Source: Combretum micranthum (taxonomy: Eukaryota; Streptophyta; Magnoliopsida; Myrtales; Combretaceae). From it: 64,000 nt of DNA. A program made the translations under genes and the position numbers. The notes beneath the pieces were generated by a model. The model made no database searches. It had not been told where the DNA came from and saw only the letters and a list, made by a program, of their open reading frames with translations. The stretch is from NCBI GenBank assembly GCA_024138025.1, contig JAMXBD010000093.1:1364001-1428000 (forward strand), written 5' to 3'. Positions 1 to 12,700 of this stretch are shown here, one piece after another (position 1 is the stretch's first letter; every line of letters begins with the position of its first letter).

Positions 1-1690
1 TGACTAAGATAGTCATTCGTAAGTTATAATATTGTGTACAGTAGACTCCCACGTTTAGGGTACCTTTTAAGGCATGGCAGCTATCACCTCTTCTAATCTA
101 TCTTGTCGAGGAAGTAGTGGAGGTGGGGGGTAGAGGTAGATCTTACTCTTGTGGAGCTCCTAGTGGTGGCTTTGGCTTGGCATCTCTGTGTGGATAATAA
201 ATGCAATGTGGGGGTAAACCATGATCTCTCTTAAGTGATATGTTTATCAGACATAAGATCATAAAAAGTTCTTATAAAATAAAGAAGACTATTATAAAAA
301 GACATATCTATACAAAGAAAATAGCAAAATTCATATTTTCATTAACTTTAATTAAGTCAAGATATACCTAACAGGTAGTTGCTTCCATAGAGCAATCCCT
401 GAAGTATGTCTATATACATTAGATAGCATAGATATACATGGAACGTCATTACGCTGTTCCCTCTCACTAAAAAAAAAAACATTATAAAGGGAAAATATAG
501 GGAATATCATCAAATAAATACACCATAAAATTTAGATACGTAAGGTCCCTAAAAAGAATCCCCAAGATACATAAAAAAAGTGTCAAACTAGCCCTAATCA
601 TAAGGAAGAATCATCGATGATTCCTATCTATCCAAAAGTAGAATCATTTTTTGATCATTCCTCCTAAATAAAACTAGCTTTGGAGCTAGGCTCTACATCA
701 CTATTCATAAGGTGGTGACAGAACTCAAGATAGAGAATTCAAAGAAGCAGTACTGGGAATGTTGTACTTTAGGTCTTGAACATAAAAAGATGAAACATCT
801 GGCAGTGGAGAAACAAGTACAAAATTTGCTAGTGGTGGTGGTTGAAATGGTAGTATGTCAAGTGGATCAAGAGCAATAACTAAATCATCAAGAGGAGCCA
901 TGTCTCCACCGACCTGTGGAGGCTCAAGAAGCTCGAGGGGTAAAGAGGGATTATCACCCTTCTTCTCCCATAACTTTATAGAACCCTCACCTAAAGGCAA
1001 GGGACTCAAAGGAGACATGAGGCTATCTATGAGTGTGGTATTTGGTGTGTCTCACTCCATAGGAACACTAACTTGAGGGATAGGCTCCTACATCTGTTAT
1101 GGCTTAGGCTCCTAAATCAGCTGTGTTATAGGCTTTGGAAAAGGGGTAGTCTCCAAAATCGGGATCCTTTAGTGGTGGATTTGACGTTTATATCCAACAT
1201 TGTGCATAAGAAGAGAACTTCTGCATAGTGTGCACATACCCTGGCTTGATGTTCCCCACAAGAGTCTTTAGTATAAATCAACTCAAAGCCAATTGAAAGA
1301 CACGTCTAGAAATTAGGTACCACTAGTAGAGTCCCCATGAGAGCTATAAAGATCACATCTTCCTCGAGTACTCCGGGTGACCCAACGATATGCTACCTCC
1401 TTTAACGTGTAAATAGTCCTAATGTTGGTCAACTGTCCCACTGAGGTATGGAACTGTACACTAAGCATCTTATCATGCCACATGTTGTCCTATAGCTCGG
1501 CTCTTCACCAAGTAATAATAGTATCTATGTCCTTCAGTATCTCATAAATGGCAAGATCCTCACAAAGTACACGGAGTTGATGACAATATGTGATTAGACT
1601 TTCTCCTAGCTATAGGTTGAAACTCATCCACTCTTTGCGAACCCCATTGAGGGACCTCTACAAAAAGTACATCATAAAAATTAATTTCCA
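1..1690. other. Degenerate, repeat-like region without an intact gene
   Basis: No reading frame here carries a recognisable domain. Read on the minus strand, about 1200-1680 gives stretches that look coding-like but are broken by several stops, as in a decayed retrotransposon gag. The minus-strand frame at 725-1018 is proline and leucine rich and matches nothing I know. The mirrored plus-strand frame at 855-1076 is probably its shadow. Origin from an old LTR retrotransposon is an inference. Confidence 0.3.
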
Positions 1691-1845
1691 TTTGTTTCCT
1701 ATGTGTATTATTTATATATTAATTTAAGTATAATCTTAGCCCGATTATACCCATACTCAATCTCACCATAAGATAGATTTCCTAATTTCTATGTTTAGGG
1801 TTGATTGTCAATGCTTAACCATGCTTTAATACTAATTAAAAATTG

Positions 1846-3420
1846 TCATGCCCTAAGATAACTTAGACGGATAGATCCCCCATACACACCAAAGCCTAAG
1901 ATCAACTCCTAAGTCTCTCAAAAGCTTTGAATATTGTGCAAAAGTGTATTGTGACTAGGTGACTGATGAGGCCTAATAGTATTTAACTGATAATTATATA
2001 ACATAACAACTAAATAAAATGAATAGTAGATAGATCTATGATAATAAATAGTAAATACCATTCAAAGGCACTAGTGGGCACATTCAAGTATTAAGTTAGG
2101 GTTTCTGCCCTACGAAATATTACATATGTCTCTAGTTTGTCAAAAATAATCCTAAGAGATTCACCAAAGAAGAAAGAACTATCAACCCTTGATTCCTTCC
2201 CACAGAATCCCATATCCTCAAAGCTAACCTATGGGTAACCTCACCAGAGATAATCTAGTAACAGTAAACTATAAAGGAATGAGTGACCACAAGCTTAGTG
2301 AGATATAATCCTCCCTTTATACCATTCAAGCATATGATAAGCAAGTTATATTAAGAAAACATATGTAATGCAATCAATCAAGTGAACAAATATATACAAC
2401 CAATCAACAACCACATATAGTTATGATTTTTACCCTTTAAATCAAGGGTTGGGGAAAATCCACTAACATTAACACCAAGAAACCTTACTACTTCGAGATT
2501 TAAAATGATTTTTAGCAAAAAATATTATTTTTCCATACATAGAAAATAACATATATATATATATATATATATATTCCTAAATCAAGGCCTCTGAAATAAT
2601 GATACCGACGTAAACCTAGAAGATGGGTTGTCTTCCCGAGATGACTTAGTTCCCATCCCCTAGGATAGGACCTATGGTACACATGCGTTCCTCCATGATC
2701 ATAGCCTATACGAACCATTTTATAGTGGTGATGACCTTCAATACTGCAATTGTGTAATGCATTCTTACATTTAATTATCATACTGATATATTTTAAGTCA
2801 ATTCAATTTTAGTATGCAAGCAAGTATCAAACACTCATAGAATTATCCTAAAACAACCAAATCCTTAAAGTGAAGTATAATTATAGGATTTCACATTCAA
2901 AGTCAAATATGAGCAATCACAAGCAAAATCTCCCATCCCCACACACAATTTACTCATTAATTAATAAATCATCATATTTTATCCGACAAACTCAAACTAA
3001 TGTAAAGTTCATAGGAATATACTCAATGGTCCATGCCGCCTATCAATCGTAGTAGTCAATAGACAGTTCAATATTAGAGTCAAAGTCACCTAAATACAGT
3101 AAGAAATATAAATATATTATAAGAATTAACTATAGTACTTAATCTTAAGATCTATACTACAATAATTTATTAAACTTGTCATTTTGGTGCTAAAACTTCA
3201 ATCGCCTAGAATCAATTCTTTTTAACTTCGTTTTTGACATATAAATAGCTAATTTGATATGGTTTTTCAAGTACTTTTCTAATATGATGTTGTTTTCACT
3301 AAAAGAAGGCTCTATGACTATAAAAGTACAGCACTTATACTAGCAAATTTCAACATTTCTATTTCTATTTCTAAATCAAAATTCCTATCTGTTCTCCTTT
3401 CATACTAGCTATTAAAACCT
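1846..3420. repeat. Possible Ty3-type LTR fragment, AT-rich
   Basis: A segment starting with TGTCATGCCCTAAG (about 1847) resembles the TGTCATGCC-type starts common in plant Ty3/gypsy LTRs. It is followed by AT-rich DNA containing an 'atcaagggtt' block near 2442. The end of the window shows the same order of weak motifs: TGTCATGCC near 61880 and 'atcaagggtt' near 62500. I found neither a primer-binding site nor target duplications, so the limits are approximate and the assignment is tentative. Confidence 0.25.
2551..2574. repeat. (AT)n microsatellite
   Basis: About twelve AT dinucleotides in a row. Confidence 0.9.
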
Positions 3421-3616
3421 TAAGCATGTTTATGAAAATTTGTACATATATATTTTATATATGAATTATAAGGATTCACATATATGTATATATTATATAA
3501 TCTAAGTTAATTTGCTGATATGTGTTTGGCTTTGAGTCATGGTAAGTAAAGAAATAAATTAAAACTAATATTTTATAAATATACATATATGCACAAGGAT
3601 ATACACATTTGTATAA

Positions 3617-3618
<2 letters not shown>

Positions 3619-3646
<28 letters not shown>
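3619..3646. repeat. (AT)n microsatellite
   Basis: About fourteen AT dinucleotides, directly before the GC/GT-rich block that follows. Confidence 0.9.
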
Positions 3647-3647
<1 letters not shown>

Positions 3648-3659
3648 ACATCAAGTGTA

Positions 3660-4440
3660 TGTTGTCAGCTATGAAGCACCAATAGAGCACCCATGGAGCG
3701 CTTAGGGAGCACCTGTGAAGCGCTCAATGTGCTGGGATGGAGCGCTCAGTGTCTGTGCGTGGATGTGTGTTTGTGGGTGTGTGTGATCGTGGGACGCCAA
3801 CAGAGCGCCCAGGGTGATGGTGTGGAGCGCTCATTGTGAGCACTCGTGTATGTGCGTGACAGAGCAGGTGCTCCGTCGTGTGTGTTTGATGTGTGTGAGC
3901 TGCGACAGCAGCTTGGTGGTGTTGGGTGTGTTGAGTTGCTATCAAAGCTAGCAGTGGCGTGGTGTAGAGCGAGCGAGCGCTCGAGGGGCCACGACGTCAT
4001 GGCTGCAATGGTGTGTAAATGCGTGATCTGTCATGTGCAGGTGTGTGTGCGACAGCAGCTGTGCTGCAGTGTGTGTTTGTGGTGTGATGCTAGTGAGCGG
4101 TAGTGAGTGGTGGTGCTCTGTTATTTGTGTCGTGCAACAGGGGAGGTGCGTGGAGCAACAGCAGCAATTACCGCGTGTGTGCGCGCGCGCGCGACTTGAA
4201 GGGGGCAGAAGTAGCTGATGTGCGATGTGTGCTGCGTGAAGTGCTCCTGGCGGGAGTGTATGTGTCGTGCGGCGCTTTGGTGTGTTGGTGGAGCGCATAA
4301 GGAGCACTCATGTGTGCTGGTGATGGGCGTCCAGCGAGCGGCAACAGCAACAGCAGTTGATGTTAGGTGCGTGTGGGTGCTGTGGGTGTCATGGCTGCTC
4401 CGTTCTCAAGCAGCAGGGGCTTACCTTGTTGTTGTTGATT
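3660..4440. repeat. GC/GT-rich low-complexity block with 'gagcgc' repeats
   Basis: In otherwise AT-rich DNA this block is rich in GTGTG and CpG. It repeats short motifs of the type gagcgctca / gagcgccca (near 3695, 3740, 3800, 3825 and 3970), and carries a (gc)n run near 4185. Open frames exist on both strands and in several phases, as expected from biased composition. None has a domain, so I do not call genes here. With the purine tract and minus-strand TATA motif to its right, it could be the transcribed leader of an old minus-strand LTR element. Confidence 0.5.
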
Positions 4441-4481
4441 GGTGACACGGACGTAGGAGAACAGTAGTAAGAAATTAACGT

Positions 4482-4578
4482 GAAACAGCAGAAAAAGAAA
4501 GAGGAAACAAAGAAGAAAAGAAAAAGAAAAGGAGTTGAAAAAGAAACGAAAAATAAGAGAAGAGAGAGAGAGAGAGAA
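4482..4578. repeat. Polypurine tract ending in (GA)n
   Basis: About 95 bases almost entirely A and G, ending in a (GA)n run at about 4560-4575. On the minus strand this is a CT-rich leader directly downstream of a TATA motif. Confidence 0.7.
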
Positions 4579-4585
4579 TTCACCT

Positions 4586-4593
4586 ACTATTTA
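4586..4593 (-). promoter_or_regulatory. Possible minus-strand TATA box
   Basis: The minus strand reads TATAAATA here. About 20 bases downstream it enters a long CT-rich tract, a layout typical of plant core promoters and of LTR promoters. No gene follows, so if it works it probably belongs to a retrotransposon LTR. Confidence 0.3.
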
Positions 4594-4599
4594 TACATG

Positions 4600-6275
4600 T
4601 AAAAGCATGACAAATTCAAATTGATAATGTGAAAAGAAAACTTTTGCCTTTTCTCAGTCACCATCTTAAAAATTTCTTCTCATCCTACAATCAAATGTCT
4701 AGAGTAAGACGTCTTGACATTTTTTTACTATTATTTTATTAATTAATTATTTTATCTTATAGTATTGATGTAGAATAAATAGAGTTTAAATAGTTTATAT
4801 TAGTGCATGTCAAAATCTTAAATTATGTACATAATAAATTTTTATCCTATGCAATCAATTTATCATACATGATTTAAGTTCTATTATTTTTAAAATTAAA
4901 TGTGTAGAATAGAAATTTAAAATTACGATCAAGTTGATTCATTGAGGCGGCAGATTGGAATTTTCGGGGATTTACAATAATCCAATATTATTCTTTGAAT
5001 CGTTCAAGCTGCTAAGAATTAGGCTCTTGCATATGTACAGTATTATGCGCCAATGGGCTGCTAAGAGCTCTAAGGCCTTCATGTGTTAAGACCGTATCCA
5101 ACTTACTGAAAACCAAGAAAGATGTGTTTTCGAGCGTTTACTTGACGGACTTCATTGGATATTCTTCAAGTATGAACAAATTAAGGGTCCCTATCACCAT
5201 CATTTCATGTTTGGTTTCTATTAATAAAGAATTAATAGTTTCTTTTATTAAAGTTAGCTCTACAACTATCTAATCTAAAAGCCAAAAATTATGCTCATTG
5301 ATGGGTCTTAATTAAATTCAAAATCTTGACTTATAATTAAGAGAAGTGTTACGCAATAAATATAATAGTCCACACTATATTACAAACTTAAAATTTTCAG
5401 ATAAGATGATTATGATGCTAATCTTAATACTCTTGTACTATCTTTTATGTGAATAAGTCCATCCTCGTGTTTACACTTGATCCTTTCATGAATTAGTAGT
5501 TATATTGTTTGCTGCCAACTCCTTATGATATTCTTTTGTGACGTAGCGGAGATACGATAGCGTTTATGGCAAGACGTTGATTCGCGCATGAATACCAGCT
5601 TGTGATCTTCAAATATCTATTGATTCTGAGAATACCTAGATATCTGACATCAAAAGTCAAAATCTATACAAAGATAACGAGTTTTGGAATTGAAAGAACA
5701 CCATCAAAAAAATTTCATTCAAAAAACAATCATCCCTGCGCCTCCTACAGCCCTAGAGTATATATAATATGTTTTTTTTTTCCAAAAAAGGAAACCTATC
5801 TAATAAATATATAATTTGCCATTAAATTTTAAATAGGATTTGCAGGTTAAGGGAAAAATATCAATTGTCTGTTACTTTAAGGGCCCTGTTGGATACGCAA
5901 AATATAACAAACCAAACGCATACGATAAACAGATAAGTTCTAAACAAAAATACGATCAATAAAGCTGCGACAAAACATGTAAGTACTACTTTATATTTTG
6001 AGATCAGGCATGCAATTAACTATTTACTATTGTGGATTTCAATGTCAACATGGTGCAAAGAAATTGGGAATTAATAATCATGTCTTGTACAGCTTTAGTG
6101 GGGTCCCTCTTTGTTGGATGATGTTGAAGTCTTGGTCATTTTAATGGTGATATTTTTCTTTTATTACTGTAAGTAGGCCTAAGAATAAACACAATTCTTA
6201 AATGTGAACCAGCTTTTTTGAGTACCAAGTTCATCTTATTTCTGTCTGATCTTTGTTCTTTAAGAGCAAAACAGG
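4600..6275. other. 5' flank of kinase copy 1
   Basis: No gene is visible. From about 5440 the sequence is recognisably similar to the upstream DNA of copies 2 and 3: the 'agtccatcctc' block near 5457 recurs near 23752 and, as 'aatccatcctc', near 29888. The 'gggccctgttgga' block near 5881 recurs near 30293 and 35345. So the duplicated unit includes at least 800 bp of upstream DNA. Confidence 0.6.
6074..6110 (+). promoter_or_regulatory. Conserved upstream block of the kinase copies
   Basis: The core AATCATGTCTTGT followed by a 'ttagtggggtccct'-type string lies about 165-200 bp before the start codon of copy 1. The same pair of strings occurs before copy 2 (24282-24331), copy 3 (30473-30512), copy 4 (35616-35650) and copy 5 (45419-45460). 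It is followed in most copies by a 'tcttggt...gatatttttc' string. It may be a shared promoter element or 5' UTR; function is not shown by sequence alone. Confidence 0.35.
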
Positions 6276-9200
6276 ATGGTGAAGTGGAGTTTTATTACTG
6301 TATTATCCTTTTGTTCTTTTGAAATAGCACAACTTGCCAGTACAACAAACACAATAACTTCAAAAGATCATGTAACTTATGACAAGACTATAGTTTCTGA
6401 TAATGGAAACTTTGAATTGGGATTCTTTAACCCAGGTAATTTGTCACGATGGTATCTAGGAATATGGTACCATAACATCTATCCAGCAACAGTTGTATGG
6501 GTGGCCAATAGAAAGTCACCTTTAATTGATTCCTCGGGTGTTTTAAGGCTTACTAGCCAAGGAGTTCTTATCCTTGAGAATGGTAATGGAAGCGAGATAT
6601 GGTCTTCCACTCAAAACTCATCAGGGTCTAGCATCAGCCCAGTTGCGCAGCTTTTGGATTCAGGAAATTTTGTTGTAATGGATGATGTAGAGGTGGAAAC
6701 TTGGATTGTTTCCTTTGGCAAAGTTTTGATTATCCTACTGATAGCCTCCTTGCAGGTATGTTGTTGGGAAGGAATATGAGTTCGGGTTTTGATCGGTATC
6801 TAACATCTTGGAGTAGCACTGTTGATCCTTCTCCAGGAATTTATGCATTTAAGATTGATCCAAATGGATTTCCACAATTGTTGTTGACAGAGGGATCAAG
6901 TATCAAGTGTCGAATAGGGCCATGGAATGGTATCCGATTTGTTGGTGCTCCCAATTTAAACCCAAACGCATACTACAAATATGGATTTGTGCTGAATGAG
7001 ACAGCTATGTACTATAGCTATAAGCTTCTAAATAAAACAGCAATTACAAGATTATATCTGGATCCCACTGGTAGGTCACAGCGGTTGATATGGACTGATC
7101 TAGCACATGGTTGGTTAACCTTTGCTACCGAACCAATAGATAGTTGTGATGCATATGCATACTGTGGTGCACATGCTTCTTGTAATGTGAACAAATCACC
7201 TGTATGCAGGTGTTTGGAGGGGTTTGAACCCAAATTTCCTGAAGAATGGGCAATGGTAAAGTTTTCAAGTGGTTGTGTTAGGAAGAATCAGTTGAAATGT
7301 GAAACAGGCAAGTTTTTGAAGTATTCTAATATTAAATTGCCAGATACAAAGAATTCATGGTATAGTATGACTTTAAATCTGCACAATTGTAGAATAAATT
7401 GCAAGAAGAACTGTTCTTGTATGGCATATTCTACTTTAAACATTTTAGATGGAAGTGGATGTTTGCTTTGGTTTGGAGGCCTTCTTGATATCAAGGAATA
7501 CAATGAAAATGGGCAGGATGTCTACATTAGAATGTCTGCCTCGGAACCAGGTATTAATCATGGTGGACTGGATAGATTTGAGAACTATAACTTGCCGATC
7601 TAAAAGCTCAAATTTATTATATCTGCTGTATGCTTTTAGTTGTTCATGTAGTTAATGGACCTTCCAAAATGTAATGTGCTTCATATCACACAAATGGTGC
7701 TCACCTATTTGTATTAGTTAAAACATACACCTGCCTTTTTCACCACTTTGATGTAACATTCATCATTTGTTTACAGCAGCAAATACATACATCATCCTTT
7801 TGCAGGTCCTAAAGCATCATCTCACTTGTAATTATTCCAATCTTACCCTTTTTCCTCCCTGTTTTTTTGGTTCTGTACACTTTTATTCACTTCAGGCTTA
7901 ACAAAATCCAAACTGAAGAAAGAAAAGTTGATCCTTGGCTCCGTGCTGCCAATCGTGCTGCTTTCTCTATGTGTAGGCCTATCAATTTATATGCTGAAGA
8001 AGCATCACAAAGGTAATCCACGCTAACTAGTCCATTGCATATAAGATTAACTGAACTGAATTCAATGAAGTGATAAGTAACAATTTAGATGCCCCTGATG
8101 ACTCTCATATTTATTTGGAACATTATAATTCACCACAGCAATGAAGGCATCATAATTACATATGTACTGTCCAAACACTGAATCTGGAATTCCGTGCAGA
8201 AGCAAGGAGAATTTTTTCACTATCCTGATGGATTATTAGTTTTTACTTCATGGCAGGCAAGGAAGTCAAGTCAAGGAAGGAAGATTTAGAGCTGCCATTA
8301 TTCGACTTGGCTATAATGGCTGCTGCTACCAATGATTTCTCCCTTGAAAATAAACTTGGCGAAGGTGGCTTTGGACCAGTTTACAAGGTACGGATTTATT
8401 TTATTCAGTCTGTTCTTGAAGAGCAACCCATCACTTATTTCATTTGATTTTTCCATTTTGGTGAAAAGCAATAGTCATAGAAGCTGCATAAGTCAATTAT
8501 TGGAGAATCTAATCATTTCGCGTGATCTCAAATCTAGTGCCCACAGGATCTAAATGGCATATAGCATAGCAAGAACTTGATAAAGTTTCCTCTAGTATAG
8601 GATCACAATGATTGGAAGGCCTTCTTGGGATCTTAGTATCCCAAGAAACACGTGTGATAGTATGGTTCATTCTATTAGACAATCTATTTTCTACTTATAA
8701 TAGGAGTTGTCTATATTTATTATAATGGAATAAGCAGCTTCTGTAATGGTCTCTATTGAGAAATAATAAGACTGCAAGTTATTGTCCCACTGCGATTCCT
8801 TGGAGATCCAAGGTTCACTCTCAAATGTACCCTCCAAAGTCTAATCATCAAATTTGTAATAGCAAAATAAGGAGCTCTAACAAAATTAAACATATTACAA
8901 GCACTGATTTTGTAGTATATCACCTGTTAGCTAGATTCTTGAGCCATGTCCTTAAGAGACAACGGACCTAACCCTCAAAATTTTTGCTATTTGAGCAAAA
9001 TGTAGTTATTGACAAGTGTAAATGTGCAGGGGAGGCTAAGAGATGGCCAAGAGATTGCAGTCAAGAGACTTAGGAAGAACTCAACACAAGGCTTGGATGA
9101 GTTCAAAAATGAAGTTCTTTATGTTGCTAAGCTTCAACACAGAAACCTTGTGAAACTTCTAGGATGCTGCATCGGGGAGGAAAATTTGCTGATTTATGAA

Positions 9201-10579
9201 TATATGCCGAACAAAGGCCTTGACTATTTCATTTTTGGTTTGATTAAATAACACAATGCTTTTGTTTTTACCTCTACATTGTTAGGATGGCATAGCTGAT
9301 AATGGAGCATAATATTCTTTTCTGCTCTTGCAAGTACAGATCCAACTCGGAAAAAGCTGCTACACTGGGACAGGTGCTTTCACATCATCAACGGGATTGC
9401 AAGAGGGCTTCTTTACCTTCATCAAGATTCTAGATTAAGAATAATCCATAGAGATCTCAAAGCTAGCAATGTTTTGTTAGATAACGAGATGAATCCTAAA
9501 ATTTCTGATTTCGGGTTGGCTAGAAGTTTCGGAGAAAATGAGAGGGAAGCAAATACAAGAGGATTGTTGGAACATAGTAAGTATTTCTGTTTTTCATTAC
9601 CTTCTATATCTATGCTGACAACAAATGATGACATAAACTCATGGATGGATGTTGATTCTTGCAGTGGCTATATGTCTCCAGAATATGCAATTGATGGAGT
9701 TTTCTCAATAAAATCTGATGTTTTTAGTTATGGTGTTTTGGTCCTTGAGATACTAAGCGGCACTAGAAACAGAGCATTTAGTCATCCAGACCACAATCAT
9801 AACCTTCTTGGACATGTAAGGGTTTTTCTTTTCTTCTTCTTTTTGCTAGATTTAACACCTTAAACGAATTTATCTAAGAGTTTAAACTTATAAAGTGCAT
9901 TGTACTGAATGATACAAGGTTATATTTGTGTGATTTTGAAGCATTACCAAAATTATACTAATTTATTTGATTACCATTTTGCATTTGTCAATGAAAAATA
10001 TATGGCTAAAAACAAAAAAAAATAAATAAAAGCAAATAAACTTGATTCTGGGGCATAGTGAAACTGTTACGAATGTTGATAGAAACTTGTCACTTGGGGG
10101 GCCAGATATGGATGGAAAAGAGACTAGAATTCAAAACCTCCTGGATTATTGATTAGATTTAATACCACAACTCAATCATCTAAATGCTTTGGCATCAAAT
10201 CAAGATGGTATCAAATTAACACTAACACATGCGCAAAGAAAAACTGGTAATAATTGCTCCTTCTTTTTCACAGGCTTGGTGGCTCTATACACAAGACAGG
10301 TCCATAGAGTTGCTTGATCATCTAAGTGGGGACTCCTATAATAAAGCTGAAGTTTTGAGATCAATACATGTTGGTCTTTTATGTGTACAGCGAAATCCAG
10401 TGGACAGACCAACTATGTCATCGGTTGTACTTATGTTTGGAAGCGAAAATCCTCTTCCACCACCAAAAGAGCCTGGTTTCTTCAATGAAAGAAAACTAGT
10501 CCAAGACGATACATCTTCCAGCCAGCTTGAACCCCTTTCCAGCAATGAAATTTCATTCTCACTATTAACCGGTCGGTAA
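6276..10579 (+). pseudogene. G-type lectin S-receptor-like Ser/Thr kinase, copy 1 (two frameshifts)
   Basis: Seven-exon SD1/SRK-type receptor kinase. Exons: 6276-7550, 7896-8012, 8257-8387, 9030-9237, 9340-9576, 9665-9815 and 10274-10579, all with GT..AG borders. Exon 1 gives a signal peptide (MVKWSF...), B-lectin domain (WYLGIWY, TVVWVANRK), SLG domain (GPWNGIRF), EGF-like cysteines (CDAYAYCGAHASC) and a PAN domain. Exon 2 is a hydrophobic membrane segment. The kinase has [28 protein letters not shown] and SPEYAIDG, so catalytic residues are retained. Two one-base losses break the frame: near 6693-6695 in exon 1 and near 9555-9565 in exon 5. Exon lengths are exactly one base short there compared with the sister copies. 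The start is the ATG before the signal peptide, the same in all copies. The family acts as plasma-membrane receptors; the ligand is unknown. Confidence 0.8.
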
Positions 10580-11201
10580 AAGCCAATTTGAGATTGTTTT
10601 CATCTCTAATTAGGACCAAACCTTGATCCTTTCCATTACATAGTACTGTTGTTTAATGAATTTGCATTTAGCCTTGTAAGTGTAGAGATTACAGTGAGAA
10701 AGAAGATAAATAGCAAAGACCAAAAATCAAAACATGATATAATATGATTTCATGAAATCACCATGTCAATGTGGTTAGCAGATATGAATTCTTGCATTGA
10801 TTAGGTCTGAATGATTTGAAACAAGAGAAGAGATTTGTTTGAAACTGTCCCATAATGTATTTTGGATGGAAGTTCTGATCATGGCCATGGTTGCACATGC
10901 AGTCAGTTCCTAAGAACTTTTAAAAATTTTATGAACAACTATAGAAAAGTAATGAACTTGAAAACAAATTACATATAGAAGTTCTCCATTTTGAATTGAG
11001 AGGATGTATGACTGGTCAGAGAATCATATAAAAACATTCAAAGGGACAATGACATGGTATGAGCAAAACATCCTAGTTAGTCAATGTTCCAAATATGTGG
11101 AAGGAGTAACTTCAAACTAGTCAAGGAAAGAAAGAATTTCTTTGTTACCGCATATTTTACCTGCATATAAGTCTCCAATGTTGAATTCTCCATCAGTATT
11201 G

Positions 11202-11277
11202 GATAGTTGGCTACATTGCAGATTCTTGCTGATCAACAAGATAGTTGGCTAAATTGCAGATTCTTGCTGATCAACAA
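11202..11277. repeat. 38-bp tandem duplication
   Basis: Two adjacent 38-bp copies beginning gatagttggcta, differing at one position. It lies in the conserved 3' flank; other copies have a single version. Confidence 0.85.
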
Positions 11278-11854
11278 GGGGTCATATCTTGTCCAAGCGT
11301 TAACTAAATGCACCTAGCACCTCGAGAGGAGTTTGAGTTGAGAAATTGTAGCCTTGAAGCCCGTCATGTGGAACTGGTTGAATGGACAACAATAAGATAA
11401 TTCAGAGATTCAAACTCAAAAAAATGAGAGCTTATACTCTGAAAATATCAAAGTTCTTTTATATATATTGATCAATTCATCAATTTTCATCTGAAACTTT
11501 ATTTCAGATTCACAAAATTCAGAAAATTAAATTTGGGTGGTTAGTATCATAAACCAATACTATTGTTTGAAGGGATAATTAAAAAGTACTTACCTGCGTT
11601 TTCACTTTACTTGCAAACCTATGAACATGTTATCTTTTTTAACAAATAAGTTACTTGAATTTCACTTTAAATGTATTAATATTATATTATTAAAGAGACA
11701 CATGTCAATGCTTTACCGGTTTAACAAAATTAATTAAATAAAAAACTTAATAATTAAATTTAAATAAATAAAAGCATTAAAGTTATCTTATAAAATGCCA
11801 AAAGAAAATTAAAATGTGATGGTGTTTGAAGGTGGTTAGTGGGTTTTCAACTCT

Positions 11855-12090
11855 AGCTAGGGATGTTAATGAAAGGATGCTTAAGCTCAAGGTGGCCAAA
11901 ACTTGTTATACCAAACAGGCCTATGAGCTAAGTTTGGGCTCGCGAATCTTTAATGAAGTTGAGCTGAGATACCGATTTTTTGACTTGATATAAGCTCAGT
12001 TTAGCTCAAACTCTTTAATTTTTTCAATGAGCCAAGTTTACACTATCAAAATCTTGGAGTGGCTTAATTCATTTGTAGCCTTACTTTTAT
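11855..12090. mobile_element. MITE-like fragment rich in GAGCT motifs
   Basis: The segment begins near tagggatgttaatg and ends near catttgtagcctta, an imperfect inverted pair, and is rich in 'gagct' strings inside. A similar segment interrupts the hAT transposase at 61126-61545. Plant hAT-type MITEs often look like this; I saw no clear target duplication. Confidence 0.4.
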
Positions 12091-12289
12091 GACATAAAGC
12101 TTAATCTTAAATGAAAAAAGTTTCTTTGAAGGCTTTCATCTTGAGTGCTACAGTGATTGTATTTCAGGTGTTTTATATGTATAGGATTTAAGTCTTAATC
12201 CTGTAATATGAAAAAACAAAAATGACCCCTACATAATATATGTAAAATGATATACCCCCCTCAATCTCACAATGCTAGTGTCAATGTGA

Positions 12290-12700
12290 GATTCATTCAA
12301 CAATCAAATAGATAGCTAGTAGAAAGATACTTGATGAGACTATCTATGTGCTTATGATGAGTGGGAAGGTACTCGATTAAGACTTAACTTATGACAACCT
12401 GTTCATGCACTGAGTGATCGTTAATATCAATGTGTTTCATGTTGTTGTAATAAATATGGTTTCCAATCATGTATATAGCTTTAGGATTGTTACAAAACAG
12501 AATTATAAGATGCTCGATAAGCACTTGTAGAACACATGTGAGATGACAAATTTAAGTAGACTCTACTACAACTATGACTTTGTACTTAGCTTTAGTAGAG
12601 CTTTTTGAAATAGTAGATTGTTTTTCTTAGAGTATGGAAAGTGAGGTTACATCTAAGAAAAATGGTGTGCCTTATGGTAGATTTACGATTATTTGGATAA
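12290..12700 (-). pseudogene. Copia RNase H remnant (antisense)
   Basis: The minus strand gives copia RNase H signatures in order: an 'ANVDWVGYPNNRKST' string, then a 'KHIDIND' string corresponding to the conserved KHI-(E/D)-I-D block near the end of pol. Stops and frame changes are frequent. It belongs to the outer minus-strand element. Confidence 0.6.

Larger units (their letters stand above)
10580..12090. other. 3' flank of copy 1
   Basis: Contains 3' sequence shared with the other kinase copies. A block at about 11060-11345 recurs after copy 2 (29050-29345), after copy 3 (32585-32860) and at 44220-44283. No gene is visible. Confidence 0.6.

Noticed and set aside
725..1076. Opposed open frames of 97 and 73 codons
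   Set aside because: Low-complexity composition, opposite strands over the same bases, no start context or domain.
3724..4583. Many overlapping open frames on both strands
   Set aside because: They arise from GT/GC-rich low-complexity sequence; frames on opposite strands are mirror images and none shows a domain.
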